Below the pieces are notes generated by a model. That model was not told the DNA's origin. It searched no databases and was given only the letters and a program-made list of their open reading frames with translations. The position numbers were made by a program, and so were the translations under genes. Positions 51,401 through 60,195 of a DNA stretch of 64,000 nucleotides are shown piece after piece (the stretch's first letter is position 1; each line of letters begins with the position of its first letter). The stretch is from an uncultured Bacteroidales bacterium (lineage in GTDB: Bacteria > Bacteroidota > Bacteroidia > Bacteroidales > Muribaculaceae): positions 48,602 through 112,601 of the forward strand of contig CADAAI010000006.1 in assembly GCA_902785925.1 (NCBI GenBank). Direction: 5' to 3'.

Positions 51401-54010
51401 AATCAGTTGGGTGGTTACCACTATGACAGGCCGTCGTGGCGCCATGACCTGCTTAATACTAATTCGCCTGCTATCGCCGAGTTCAACACTTATGACGAGG
51501 TGTTCTTCGAGAACTTTAGGGCCTATGGAATGCTAGGAGCTGGCCGCGGCATGGTGCTCTATGAGACAGCCTCGGCAATGGAAGATGGAATGCCTATGGA
51601 AGCGCCCATGGCAAAGGCGGCCGACAAGCGCATCCTTGTGAGGGGAGCAACCAGTGTTAATGGAATGGCCGAGCTGGGAGGTGGTGTGGCCGAGGCTCTC
51701 GACGAAGAAGAGGCTCAGGCTCCCGAACCTAAGGTGGATGAGGCAGCACTCGAGAAGGTTGAGGTGCGTGAGAGCGATGTGAAGGTGGCCCTGTGGCAAC
51801 CCATGCTTGTGAGCGACGCGCAGGGCAATGTGAGCCTCGAGTTTGACGTTCCCAACTTCAACACCACTTGGATAATGCAGGCACTTGCCTACAACCGTGA
51901 CCTGAATACCGACAAGCTGAACAAGCAAGTGCTCACCAACAAACCTGTGATGGTGAAGTCGAGCTTGCCACGCTTCTTGCGTCAGGGCGACAGCGCGCAA
52001 TTGGCTGCCAGCTTGCAGAACTCTACCGACGATGCTCTCGATTGCGATGCCATCATCGAGCTCTTCAATCCTCGCACCGACGAGGTGATAATGCGCCGTG
52101 CATTTAACGAGAAAATTGCCGCCAGCGGTACCAACACTCTCACAATCGACTGGGAGGTACCCGACACTATTCCGTTTGTTGGCTTCCGCGTGAAGGCTGC
52201 CACAGGCAACTTTGGCGACGGTGAGCAGGTGATGATTCCTGTGCTCCAGGCTATCTCGCCCGTGATTGAGACTCAGCCGTTCTACATCGATGCCGCTACA
52301 CCATCGTTCACTACTAAGTTGCCACAGTTTGCCAAGGATGCGCGCGTCACGCTTGAGTACTGCGACAACCCCGTGTGGTATTGCGTTCAGGCATTGCCCA
52401 CAATATTCAACGATAACTACAAGGTTGCTACATCGCTGGCCCATAGCCTATTTGCCGTGACGCTGGCACAAGGTGTTGCTAAGTCGCAGCCTAACATCAA
52501 GGAAGCTGTCGACTACTGGAAGGCCAACGAGCAAGACTCTACTCTTGTGTCGATGCTCGCTCGCAACAGCGACCTCAAGATTGGCACGCTGCTTGCCTCG
52601 CCATGGGTGCGTGAGGCCGACAGGCAGACGCTGCGCATGTCGCGACTGAATGAGCTCTTCGACGAGCAGCTCATGGCTGCTGAGCACAAGCGCATCGTTG
52701 AGGGTCTGCAACGCTTGCAGCTGGGTGATGGCGGCTTCACTTGGTACCTCTATCCTGGTTGCCAGTCGTCGCTCTACACCACCGAGACTGTGCTTGAGCT
52801 CATTGGCGAGCTACGTCACTTGGGATACCTGAAGGACGATGCCGACATCAACAATATGGTGAAACGTGCTATTGTCTATTTCGACAAAGAGTATCTGCGC
52901 GTCTACAAGGAGCATCTCAAGTATAACAAGAACAATCACAGCGGCTTCAGCGACTATGTTTATGTTCGCACGCTCTATCCCGAAATTCCTGTCACTGGTG
53001 AGAATAAGAATATGCTCAAGAACTGCCTCAAGGCAATGACCAAGGACTGGAAGGGCACAAGCCTGGGCAACAAGGCATTCTACGCGCTCACGCTCAACCG
53101 CAACAACTACCAGAAGGTGGCTAAAGACATTGTGGAGTCGATTCGCCAATTTGCTCTCACCAAGCCCGAGACTGGAATGTATTGGGACAACGTTCAGGCC
53201 GGCTGGCGCTACCTCGACAAGGTGGCTGTGACATCGACCATCCTCCAGGCAATGAACGAGGTTGACCCACGCACTGCCGAGATTGACCAGGTGCGCAAGT
53301 GGATTCTGCTCATGAAGCAGACCAACGACTGGGGCTCTAGCAGCCTCGCTGCCGATGCCGTTTACAGCCTGCTTTCTACTGGCAGTAAGTGGCTCGAGCG
53401 CAACGATGCTCCAACCATTACCATCGACGGCAAGCCTCTGGAGTTTGACAAGGTTGACACCTATCTTGGCTACTGCCGCAAGGAGATTCCCGCAACTTCG
53501 CTTGCAACGCTCAACATTGAGCGCCATGGAGCAAGTCCTGCTTGGGGTGCTGTCTACAGCCAGTTCAAGGCCGAGATGAGCGATATCAAGGAGGTGAGCA
53601 TCTACGACCTCTCGATTCACAAGGAGTTCTATGCCTACAACACCGACGGCTCTCTGCGCCGCGTCGAGAACTTCAAAGTGGGCGACAAGGTTCAGGTGCG
53701 CACCGTTATCAAGAATGCCAAGGATCTTGACTTCGTGACGATGAAAGATGAGCGCGGCTCATGCTTCGAGCCGGTGGATAAGCTCTCGGGCTACCGCTAT
53801 GCCGACGGCTGCTACTATTACCTTGAAATCAAGGACAGTGAGACCAACATCTTCTTCACTAGCCTCGATAAGGGCACTCACGTGATTAGCTACGACGTTT
53901 ATGTCACAGCACCTGGCAAGTACAACGTGGGAATTGCAACGGCACAATGCCAGTATGCTCCACAAATCACTGCCCACAGTGCCGGCTCAATTGCCACTGT
54001 CGAGCCTTAA
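48443..54010 (+). CDS. large alpha-2-macroglobulin family protein
   Basis: 1855 residues from the ATG at 48443, with a signal peptide (1-25, NAGAQ). Domains in order: helical/TPR-like N-terminal part (to about 280), macroglobulin domains with MG2 near 480-620 (VFTDLNIYRPGETMKFAAIL), a low-complexity bait-like region near 1060-1120 (EALDEEEAQAPEPKVDEAAL), the A2M domain near 1130 (VALWQPMLVSDAQGNVSLEF), and a TED-like helical domain (about 1290-1640) and receptor-binding end. The thioester CxEQ motif is not seen: the site reads NPVWYCVQALP, a Bacteroidetes type. Such proteins are thought to guard the periplasm against proteases. The gene stands alone. Confidence 0.88.
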   Translation: MQKYLSKFILLLTIMGLFSLNAGAQDEPDFDYPQQVSKAALAQLKKAQRSGDGQMMVDALVRYSIAKSKISQETIDTIITQIEDVKKRERRADYRALLNYLEASVLRSYGNSYGMHDRRNAADEEASGDYSEWDKAQLDAKVSELIHAALADEAALKQCPVGNYSKLFVDGNEMGAVLVPTLFQALCIHCTGLVNDNNLEKELATRWINSCTVGSPEWMYAVAEVDPDTYEDYFKEYEKYKDNEHSALLLLKSSATEHYAAYKEYVNRFPNSYYTPEVQNKIYGTEAQSVSLSVKKHLANTDSIKISGYFNNVNNAEARIYRIPDNLFNELKNKSSSERVDVKRLELVRTHKLHCPGVVPFTGHVDETLPPLPFGRYIILGYFVNGAGEESGLVKVSVNEAITVHNITMFSAGGENFPDRVFTVDTRSGAPQQGVSVGIESRYSGNRTCNSTAITDKEGSSLLPTDTKYNYHYVTATRDNDKYVPSMTVYPYRSSDNHSQTSARVFTDLNIYRPGETMKFAAILHIITSEEMSPLEDKKVRVVLYDPNHKAVDTLETTSDAYGRIQGEFKIPTDRMNGSFSLYFSTGNEHLGYHSVNVSEYKAPTFIVSFPDARQVFTRNQPVKITGKAATYSGVPVPNAQVKLHLYRNEWSWWWRWSTTRGENIVDTVMTTDEKGEFTLELPASSFKENEAKHWHYNYVLEAQCTNEAGESQEASHRFIIGSRRGVELSDKEFNNVEPVKLPLVFNSTDENEKGVECYYKIQDDKNNVVASGNINSENPVLDLTKLPSGKYKVTVNMLGDDETTSAYLTLYRMGEKTSPVKDHPLWLPSDGRKVDDKNVGHITIGSSQDAYIYYIASSRDKVEKQGWIMMKQGINDFAIEMPSTPGGYLDLHFYSVAGGNVYENNVHLNGNVKAKALKVKVNSFRDKLVAGEHEKWSFTLVDENDKPQPGAMLLEMMDKAINDISANNWYFSPSIFSKSVMRFDRNQLGGYHYDRPSWRHDLLNTNSPAIAEFNTYDEVFFENFRAYGMLGAGRGMVLYETASAMEDGMPMEAPMAKAADKRILVRGATSVNGMAELGGGVAEALDEEEAQAPEPKVDEAALEKVEVRESDVKVALWQPMLVSDAQGNVSLEFDVPNFNTTWIMQALAYNRDLNTDKLNKQVLTNKPVMVKSSLPRFLRQGDSAQLAASLQNSTDDALDCDAIIELFNPRTDEVIMRRAFNEKIAASGTNTLTIDWEVPDTIPFVGFRVKAATGNFGDGEQVMIPVLQAISPVIETQPFYIDAATPSFTTKLPQFAKDARVTLEYCDNPVWYCVQALPTIFNDNYKVATSLAHSLFAVTLAQGVAKSQPNIKEAVDYWKANEQDSTLVSMLARNSDLKIGTLLASPWVREADRQTLRMSRLNELFDEQLMAAEHKRIVEGLQRLQLGDGGFTWYLYPGCQSSLYTTETVLELIGELRHLGYLKDDADINNMVKRAIVYFDKEYLRVYKEHLKYNKNNHSGFSDYVYVRTLYPEIPVTGENKNMLKNCLKAMTKDWKGTSLGNKAFYALTLNRNNYQKVAKDIVESIRQFALTKPETGMYWDNVQAGWRYLDKVAVTSTILQAMNEVDPRTAEIDQVRKWILLMKQTNDWGSSSLAADAVYSLLSTGSKWLERNDAPTITIDGKPLEFDKVDTYLGYCRKEIPATSLATLNIERHGASPAWGAVYSQFKAEMSDIKEVSIYDLSIHKEFYAYNTDGSLRRVENFKVGDKVQVRTVIKNAKDLDFVTMKDERGSCFEPVDKLSGYRYADGCYYYLEIKDSETNIFFTSLDKGTHVISYDVYVTAPGKYNVGIATAQCQYAPQITAHSAGSIATVEP

Positions 54011-54101
54011 CGATTACTTGACGTGTATGATTTTTCAAGGTGAGGATTCTTGTGAGTCCTCACCTTTTTTTGAGATAAAATCGTTATCTTTGCACTGCTT
54101 T

Positions 54102-55202
54102 ATGGAGCGCAAGATAATACATATCGACATGGACGCGTTCTTTGCGTCGGTTGAGCAGCGCGATAATCCCGAACTGCGTGGAAAGCCTATTGCCATTGGT
54201 GCCGACACTGAGCGTGGAGTGGTGGCAACGGCAAGCTACGAGGCGCGCCCGTTTGGGGTGCATTCGGCCATGTCGATGCAGCTTGCCAAGCGGTTGTGCC
54301 CTCAACTTATTGTCGTGCCTGGGCGCTATCAGGTGTATAAAGATGTATCGAGGCAGATGCACGCCATTTTCCATGAATACACCGACCTTGTCGAACCTAT
54401 CTCACTCGACGAGGCTTTTCTCGACGTGACTGAGAACAAGCCTGGCATAGAGCTTGCTGTCGACATCGCTCGTGAGATTAAGACTAAAATCAAAGAGCGC
54501 TTGAACCTAACAGCGTCGGCTGGCGTGAGCTACAATAAGTTCCTTGCCAAGATTGCCAGCGACCAACGTAAGCCTGATCTTTGCACCATTCATCCTAGTC
54601 GTGCTCAGGAGTTTATCGACAAGTTGCGCATTGAGAAGTTCTGGCTTGTGGGACCAAAAACGGCCGAGACCATGCACAAGATGGGCATTTTCACGGGAGC
54701 CGATCTGCGTGCCGTGTCCCTCAAGCACTTGATTGATGTGTTTGGCAAGATGGGACCAGTATTTTATAACTTTGCACGAGGCATCGATGACCGCCCTGTT
54801 GTGGTCGATTGGGAGCGCAAGTCGATGGGATGCGAGCACACATTTGAGCACGACATTTACACGCCTGGAGCCGTGATAATCGAGTTGAATAACACTGTGC
54901 ATGAACTAGTGCGTCGATTAGAAAAACACGAGTTTGAGGGCCGAACGCTCACGCTCAAGGTCAAGTTTCATGACTTCAGGCAAATCACCCGCTCTATCAC
55001 TCAAGATAAGGTTCTGCTCAGCAAGGACGATATACTTCCTCTTGCTAAGCAGTTGCTCAAGCAAGTTGACTACAGCCAGCATCCCATCCGCCTGCTAGGT
55101 CTTTCTGTTACACGCAATTTGGCACAAGAAGATCACGCCTCCCACGATGAATGGGTGGAACTGGAAATCCCTTTCGAGGAAGAGGAGAGAAGTAAGAAGT
55201 AA
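54102..55202 (+). CDS. dinB: DNA polymerase IV (Y-family, DinB)
   Basis: 366 residues from the ATG at 54102; the longer frame starting inside the macroglobulin gene is rejected. The palm begins with IIHIDMDAFFASVEQRDNPE, the metal Asp-Glu pair is SLDEAFLDVT near 104, and the HhH and little-finger regions follow. A -7 element TATCTTTG lies just upstream (54087-54094). No LexA box was found by eye. It does error-prone lesion bypass. Confidence 0.95.
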   Translation: MERKIIHIDMDAFFASVEQRDNPELRGKPIAIGADTERGVVATASYEARPFGVHSAMSMQLAKRLCPQLIVVPGRYQVYKDVSRQMHAIFHEYTDLVEPISLDEAFLDVTENKPGIELAVDIAREIKTKIKERLNLTASAGVSYNKFLAKIASDQRKPDLCTIHPSRAQEFIDKLRIEKFWLVGPKTAETMHKMGIFTGADLRAVSLKHLIDVFGKMGPVFYNFARGIDDRPVVVDWERKSMGCEHTFEHDIYTPGAVIIELNNTVHELVRRLEKHEFEGRTLTLKVKFHDFRQITRSITQDKVLLSKDDILPLAKQLLKQVDYSQHPIRLLGLSVTRNLAQEDHASHDEWVELEIPFEEEERSKK

Positions 55203-55222
55203 TAAGTAGGAGGTGAGAGGGG

Positions 55223-56704
55223 TTACCAGGTGCCGTACTCGGTGCGAACTGCATCAATGCGCAGCAAGATAAACAGCAAGATGGTGAATCCCCACAGCGA
55301 AGAACCGCCGTAGGAGAAGAAGGGCAGGGGTATGCCTATGACAGGAACGATGCCAATCACCATACCAATGTTGATGGTCAGGTGGAAAATGAGTATTGAC
55401 GCAACGCAGTAGGCATAGACTCGCCCGAAAGTGGTGTGCTGCCGTTCGGCGATTGCAATCACTCGCAAGATCAGGGTGAGGAATAGAATCAGCACTGCCG
55501 AAGTGCCCACAAAGCCCTGCTCCTCGCCTATGGTGCAGAAAATGAAGTCGGTGTGTTGCTCGGGAACGTAGTTAAGCTTGGTTTGTGTGCCTTCAAGAAA
55601 ACCTTTGCCAGTCAGACCGCCTGAGCCGATGGCAATCTTCGATTGATTCACATTATAGCCCTTGCCCTTGAGATCCTCCTCAATACCTAGCGCAATGTTG
55701 ATTCGGTTTTGTTGGTGTGGCTTGAGGGCATGGTTGAAAGCAAAGTTGGCCGAAAACATGAAAATTATCGATACCACAGCAAAGATTACCGTGGTGAGCA
55801 CCTTGTTGAGGTCGTCGTGGAACATGCCAATAAGCAGGTAAATGAGTGAGAGCGGAATTACAGTGAAGAAGAACACATATCCGTTGATGTGAATGCCCAT
55901 CAAGCTCAGAATCCAGGTTAGGAGCGCACAAGCGATATAACCAAGCGCAACGTTACGCCCCAGGATTAGCGAGCGGCAGTAGATCAATAGCATTATTACT
56001 ATCACAACCATGACGCAGGTGAGCACGATAAAGGTGCCCATTGGGATACCCATGATTAGCGTGCCAGCAAACTTGAGCACCAGCACAAAATAGGTCACTG
56101 CACACAGGAGGGCAAAAAGCACAAAACCACTCATTCCCTCGCGATAGAGCACAAAGATGAGCGAGAAATAAACCAATGCCGAGCCTGTCTCATTCTCGAG
56201 AATGATGCATAGGACAGGAAACAAGATGATGCCCACTGGCACGATGTAGGTGCGCCATCCTCGCAGCTGGAAGCCATAGGTGCTGAAGAGCTTTGCAAGC
56301 GCTAGCGCTGTCGCCGTCTTGGCAAACTCGGCAGGCTGCAGGCTCACCGCCCCAAACTTGAGCCACGAGTGTGACCCCTTAATGTTGGGCGAGAAGAACG
56401 CCGTGGCAATCAGGATAATAATCATGATTGCATAGATGGGATAGGCATAGGCTTCATAGAGACGGCGGTCGATAAGCAGTAACGAGAAACCGATGACAAA
56501 CGACAGGCCTATCCACACGAACTGCTTACCTGAATAGGTGTCGAAGTCAAACATACTCACCTGGCTGCTACTCGTGGTGGTAGCAGCATAGATGCTAATA
56601 GCACCATAAATCACCAGAATCACATAGAGCAGAACGGTGAACCAGTCGACCGAAGCGAGCAGTCGATTGCTAGCGTCTTGGTTGTTATCCCTTGTTGAAA
56701 CCAT
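55223..56704 (-). CDS. rodA: rod shape protein RodA (peptidoglycan glycosyltransferase)
   Basis: 493 residues with about ten to twelve membrane helices. FtsW/RodA/SEDS signatures are present: GSHSWLKFGAVSLQPAEFAK near 114-133, ENETGSALVYFSLIF near 170, and the terminal GIVPVIGIPLPFFSYGGSS motif. It polymerises glycan strands with PBP2 for lateral wall growth. It is longer than the E. coli protein (370), with an extra insert near 240-300. Its start overlaps the mrdA stop by 20 bases. Confidence 0.95.
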   Translation of the reverse strand: MVSTRDNNQDASNRLLASVDWFTVLLYVILVIYGAISIYAATTTSSSQVSMFDFDTYSGKQFVWIGLSFVIGFSLLLIDRRLYEAYAYPIYAIMIIILIATAFFSPNIKGSHSWLKFGAVSLQPAEFAKTATALALAKLFSTYGFQLRGWRTYIVPVGIILFPVLCIILENETGSALVYFSLIFVLYREGMSGFVLFALLCAVTYFVLVLKFAGTLIMGIPMGTFIVLTCVMVVIVIMLLIYCRSLILGRNVALGYIACALLTWILSLMGIHINGYVFFFTVIPLSLIYLLIGMFHDDLNKVLTTVIFAVVSIIFMFSANFAFNHALKPHQQNRINIALGIEEDLKGKGYNVNQSKIAIGSGGLTGKGFLEGTQTKLNYVPEQHTDFIFCTIGEEQGFVGTSAVLILFLTLILRVIAIAERQHTTFGRVYAYCVASILIFHLTINIGMVIGIVPVIGIPLPFFSYGGSSLWGFTILLFILLRIDAVRTEYGTW

Positions 56705-58724
56705 TTCTTGTGATGATAGTGCCGATGGGGCGAGTTAATATTGCTTGTTGCTGCTCTCTATTTAGTGGCAAACCTTTCAAGGGGTTACCCGATGACTGAT
56801 TGTGTGCTGTGGCAGCAGAGGGCTTAGCGGTGGTGTCGGGATTGAGCTGTTGCTGCACCTCTTCCTCTTCAAAGACCGAGGGGTTCTCTTCAAGCCACCT
56901 GTCGCTCCACTTGCTGGCGCGCGACTCTATCTCTTCGCTTTCGCCACGCAGGTAGCGCTCAAGCACCATGGCACCAAGTGGCACAGCAACCTGTGCACCA
57001 AAACCAGCGTTCTCAACATAGACGCAGATGGCAATCTTAGGATCTTCTTTGGGTGCAAAACCCATGAACACCGAGTGGTCACGTCCGTGCGGGTTCTGCA
57101 CAGTGCCTGTCTTGCCGCAAACCTCGAGTCCAGGCAGATTGGCGCCCCTACAGGTGCCACCTGTTACCGCCATGCGCATTCCGGTGGCAACGTTCTCGTA
57201 GTATTCCCGATTAATGCTTGGCTGATGCTTCTGGGTATATTCCTTGAGGATTCCAACATCGCGAATCTGCTTCACCACGTGTGGTGTGATGTAGTAGCCA
57301 CGGTTGGCAATTGTGGCGCTCAGGTTTGCAATTTGTAGTGGTGTCGCCATAATCTCGCCCTGACCAATCGCGATTGAGATTACAGTGTTGGCGCCCCATT
57401 TCCCTTCGCCAATGTGCTCGTTGTAGAACTTAGCATTTGGAATGAAACCGCGGCTTTCGGCAGGTAGGTCGATGTTCAGTTTGTAGCCATAGCCCATCTC
57501 CACCATGTAGTTTTTCCACACAGTGAAAGCCGAGTCGAGGTTCTCATACTTGTGGTTCTTAAGCATGTAATAAAGCCCCCAGCAGAAGTAACCGTTGCAC
57601 GAAGTGGCGAGTGCTGGTTGCAGCGAGATAGGGGAGCCGTGACCGTGACATCCCACCTTCAGACCCTTGTTTATGTAGCCGCGATAGCACGGGTAGGATG
57701 TGCTCAGGTTGGTTATGCCTTCTTGCATGAAAATGAGACCCTGAGTGGGCTTGAAAGTCGAGCCTGGAGGATAGGCAGCCATGATAGCGCGGTCGAAGAG
57801 CGGCTTGTTTGGATCACTCACCAGTTTGGCGTAGTTCTTTCCGCGGTCTTTGCCCACTAGCAGTGCAGGGTCATAGGAAGGACTTGTTACCAGAGCAAGC
57901 ACCTCGCCGGTCTTGGGTTCAATAGCGACTATGGCACCACGCTTGCCGCGCATGATTTTCTCGCCAAAGCATTGCAAGTCGATGTCAATGCTCAGTTGCA
58001 GATCTTTGCCTGCAATAGGCTGCACATCGTCCTTGCCGTCGTTATAGCGACCCTTAATTTTGCCACGAGCGTCACGAATCAGGATTTCCTTGCCTTTCAC
58101 ACCTCGCAGATATTTCTCATAGCTCTTTTCAACACCCAAATCGCCAGTGTAGTCACCGGGGATGTAATAGTTGTCGGTGTCGCGCTCTATATCCTCGGCG
58201 TTTACTTCGCGAATGTCGCCCAGGATGTTGGCTGCCGCGATGTAATTATATCTCCTTATGATGCGTTGTGAAATATCAAATCCTGGGAAGCGGTACAAGA
58301 TCTCCTGCAGTCGCCCGTAAGTGGTCGAGTCGAGGTTCTGCACTAGCGGTTGAGGAGTGGTGGCGCTGTAGTTCTTGTTTTTCTTGGGGTCGCTCATGTT
58401 TTTCCACAGCAGGTCGAAGTCCTCACGCTTGAGCTGCAGAATCTTGCACATGGTAGTGGTGTCAAACTCTTGCACATCTTTAGGCACGAGCACCAGATCG
58501 TAGGCAGGTTCGTTGTAAACCACTAGATTACCGTTGCGGTCGTAGATTTGTCCACGTGAGGGATGTGTTATCTTGGTTGAACGTGCATTGCTGACGGCAA
58601 TCTCGCTATATTTGTCGTCTAGAATCTGAAGGTCGAAGAGTTTGAACAGGTATATAGCGACAATGACGACAATAAAGCCGCCAATCACAAATTTGCGTTT
58701 CTCTAAGTTATAATCTTTTCTCAC
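56685..58724 (-). CDS. mrdA: penicillin-binding protein 2 (transpeptidase)
   Basis: 679 residues. An N-terminal membrane anchor (11-31) is followed by the PBP dimer domain (SRGQIYDRNGNLVVYNEPAY) and the transpeptidase: active-site Ser322 in PGSTFK, SCNGYF (SxN) near 380, and KTGTVQNP (KTG) near 538. The tail of about 80 residues is Gln/Pro-rich. It cross-links peptidoglycan made by RodA. Overlap with mreD (17 bases) shows coupling. Confidence 0.96.
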   Translation of the reverse strand: MRKDYNLEKRKFVIGGFIVVIVAIYLFKLFDLQILDDKYSEIAVSNARSTKITHPSRGQIYDRNGNLVVYNEPAYDLVLVPKDVQEFDTTTMCKILQLKREDFDLLWKNMSDPKKNKNYSATTPQPLVQNLDSTTYGRLQEILYRFPGFDISQRIIRRYNYIAAANILGDIREVNAEDIERDTDNYYIPGDYTGDLGVEKSYEKYLRGVKGKEILIRDARGKIKGRYNDGKDDVQPIAGKDLQLSIDIDLQCFGEKIMRGKRGAIVAIEPKTGEVLALVTSPSYDPALLVGKDRGKNYAKLVSDPNKPLFDRAIMAAYPPGSTFKPTQGLIFMQEGITNLSTSYPCYRGYINKGLKVGCHGHGSPISLQPALATSCNGYFCWGLYYMLKNHKYENLDSAFTVWKNYMVEMGYGYKLNIDLPAESRGFIPNAKFYNEHIGEGKWGANTVISIAIGQGEIMATPLQIANLSATIANRGYYITPHVVKQIRDVGILKEYTQKHQPSINREYYENVATGMRMAVTGGTCRGANLPGLEVCGKTGTVQNPHGRDHSVFMGFAPKEDPKIAICVYVENAGFGAQVAVPLGAMVLERYLRGESEEIESRASKWSDRWLEENPSVFEEEEVQQQLNPDTTAKPSAATAHNQSSGNPLKGLPLNREQQQAILTRPIGTIITRNGFNKG

Positions 58725-59229
58725 GTTCGGTGCTCACTAAACTGTCGATACCAAAAATCAATAAAATAGATAGCACGCTGCTGGCAACGATGCGCAACAG
58801 TGTGAGCGGGAAGTTGTGAAGAGTGAAAGCTTGAGTTAAGAACAGGACAAAGCAGTAGACGGTAACCAGGGTTGCCATGTACTTGAGGTAGTTAGTGATA
58901 CCCAACGAATCCATCGATGGGATGGGGTCGTTGTCCTCGTCATCCTTGAGGATGAACATGTTGTAAACAGGGCGCCTGAGCATCGTCATCACGGTGCAGG
59001 CGAGGGCATTCATGCCCTGCGTGTTGTTAAACATGTCGATGAAGAGGCCAAACAGGAACGCTATCGTGAGAGTCCAGTTCAGGGAGTAGTTAACAGGAAG
59101 ACGAAGTATCAAGTAGATGTAGATGACTGGCATCGCAACTCCAAAGAGGATAATCTTGCTGCAAATCACCTGTGCTACAAGCAGTGCGACAAAGAGGATA
59201 AGAAAATGGACTAAGGTGTTTTTCATCAC
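58708..59229 (-). CDS. mreD: rod shape-determining protein MreD
   Basis: 173 residues, five or six membrane helices, with YLILRLPVNYSLNWTLTIAF and GLFIDMFNNTQGMNALAC near 60-78. Sequence is weakly conserved in general; position between mreC and PBP2 and topology make the call. It overlaps mreC by four bases. Confidence 0.88.
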   Translation of the reverse strand: MMKNTLVHFLILFVALLVAQVICSKIILFGVAMPVIYIYLILRLPVNYSLNWTLTIAFLFGLFIDMFNNTQGMNALACTVMTMLRRPVYNMFILKDDEDNDPIPSMDSLGITNYLKYMATLVTVYCFVLFLTQAFTLHNFPLTLLRIVASSVLSILLIFGIDSLVSTEREKRL

Positions 59230-60098
59230 TTCATCCCTCCTTCCTCTTTAAGCGAGGTGGCATCCTCGCTTTCGAGCTGCTTGAGCTCCTCCTTCATGTT
59301 GTTCTTTATGATGTGCACGTTGCTAAGTTTGGTAATCTTGCACGAGAGCTTCACGATGAGAGTCATAAAATTGTCTTCCTTAGTGGTTGGCGATACGCTC
59401 TCTACCACACCTACCATGAAACCTTGTGGGAAACTCAACGAACTGCTGCTGGTGACCACAGTGTCGCCAACATGGTAGTCGTCAACCTTGGGCAGGTCTT
59501 TGAGGATTGCATGGTCGGTTGTCTTGCCGTCCCACACGAGCAGACCAAAGTTGCCGTTACCCTTAAGCTCACAGGTGATTTTGGTGTCGGGGTGCAGCAT
59601 CGACATGATTCGTGCCGAGTGGGTGTTGACTGCATCAACGATTCCCACCACGCCGTTCATGTCCATGACACCCATGTAGGGTTCAATGCCATCGGCGCTG
59701 CCTCGGTCAATCGTGATGTAGTTGCTTGGATTCACCACGCTGTTGCTGATTACATGTGCCGAGATGAACGAGTAATTTCCGTTACCGCTCACCTCGCTGC
59801 CAGGCTTGACTCCATACTGCAGCTCTAGGTTGTTGAGGTGCTCCCTGAGAGCGAGAATCTCAGCTTTCTGTACTGCATTTTGGTGATGTAGGTCCTCATT
59901 TATTTCCTTGAGGTGGAAATAGTTGGAGGCGCCATTTACGCTCTTGGATATTGTAGCAACTGTTCCGTTGGCCGATGTGAGGTAAACGCTCTGCTGGAAA
60001 GGATTGGAGCGGAACAACAAAGCGAGGCTCATAATCACGTAAAACGCGAAAATGAACCACGAACTGTTCTTTATAAAGAAGTTAATTAAGTTGTTCAT
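59226..60098 (-). CDS. mreC: cell shape protein MreC
   Basis: 290 residues from the ATG at 60098; an extended frame to 60146 is rejected. A single membrane helix (about 8-28) is followed by a coiled coil (about 62-95: NEDLHHQNAVQKAEILALRE) and the beta-barrel core (ISAHVISNSVVNPSNYITID, then RGSADGIEPYMGVMDMNGVV). MreC links cytoplasmic MreB to PBP2/RodA. It is the second gene of the operon. Confidence 0.94.
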   Translation of the reverse strand: MNNLINFFIKNSSWFIFAFYVIMSLALLFRSNPFQQSVYLTSANGTVATISKSVNGASNYFHLKEINEDLHHQNAVQKAEILALREHLNNLELQYGVKPGSEVSGNGNYSFISAHVISNSVVNPSNYITIDRGSADGIEPYMGVMDMNGVVGIVDAVNTHSARIMSMLHPDTKITCELKGNGNFGLLVWDGKTTDHAILKDLPKVDDYHVGDTVVTSSSSLSFPQGFMVGVVESVSPTTKEDNFMTLIVKLSCKITKLSNVHIIKNNMKEELKQLESEDATSLKEEGGMK

Positions 60099-60195
60099 CT
60101 GTTCAAGCCTTCGTGTGTCTATACAACACAAAAAGGTGGGTTGCATCGCAATGACCCCACCTGTAAGGTGTTGCTTAGGTTAGCAACAAGTGGGT

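Noticed and set aside
51533..52444. 303-codon minus-strand frame opposite the macroglobulin gene
   Set aside because: Shadow frame; no signal peptide or recognisable motif.
52811..53620. 269-codon minus-strand frame opposite the macroglobulin gene
   Set aside because: Another mirror frame of the same gene, Val/Leu/His-rich as expected from reverse translation.
48443..54010. thioester-type complement-like macroglobulin
   Set aside because: No CxEQ motif is present at the expected place, so the standard covalent-trap label was not applied.
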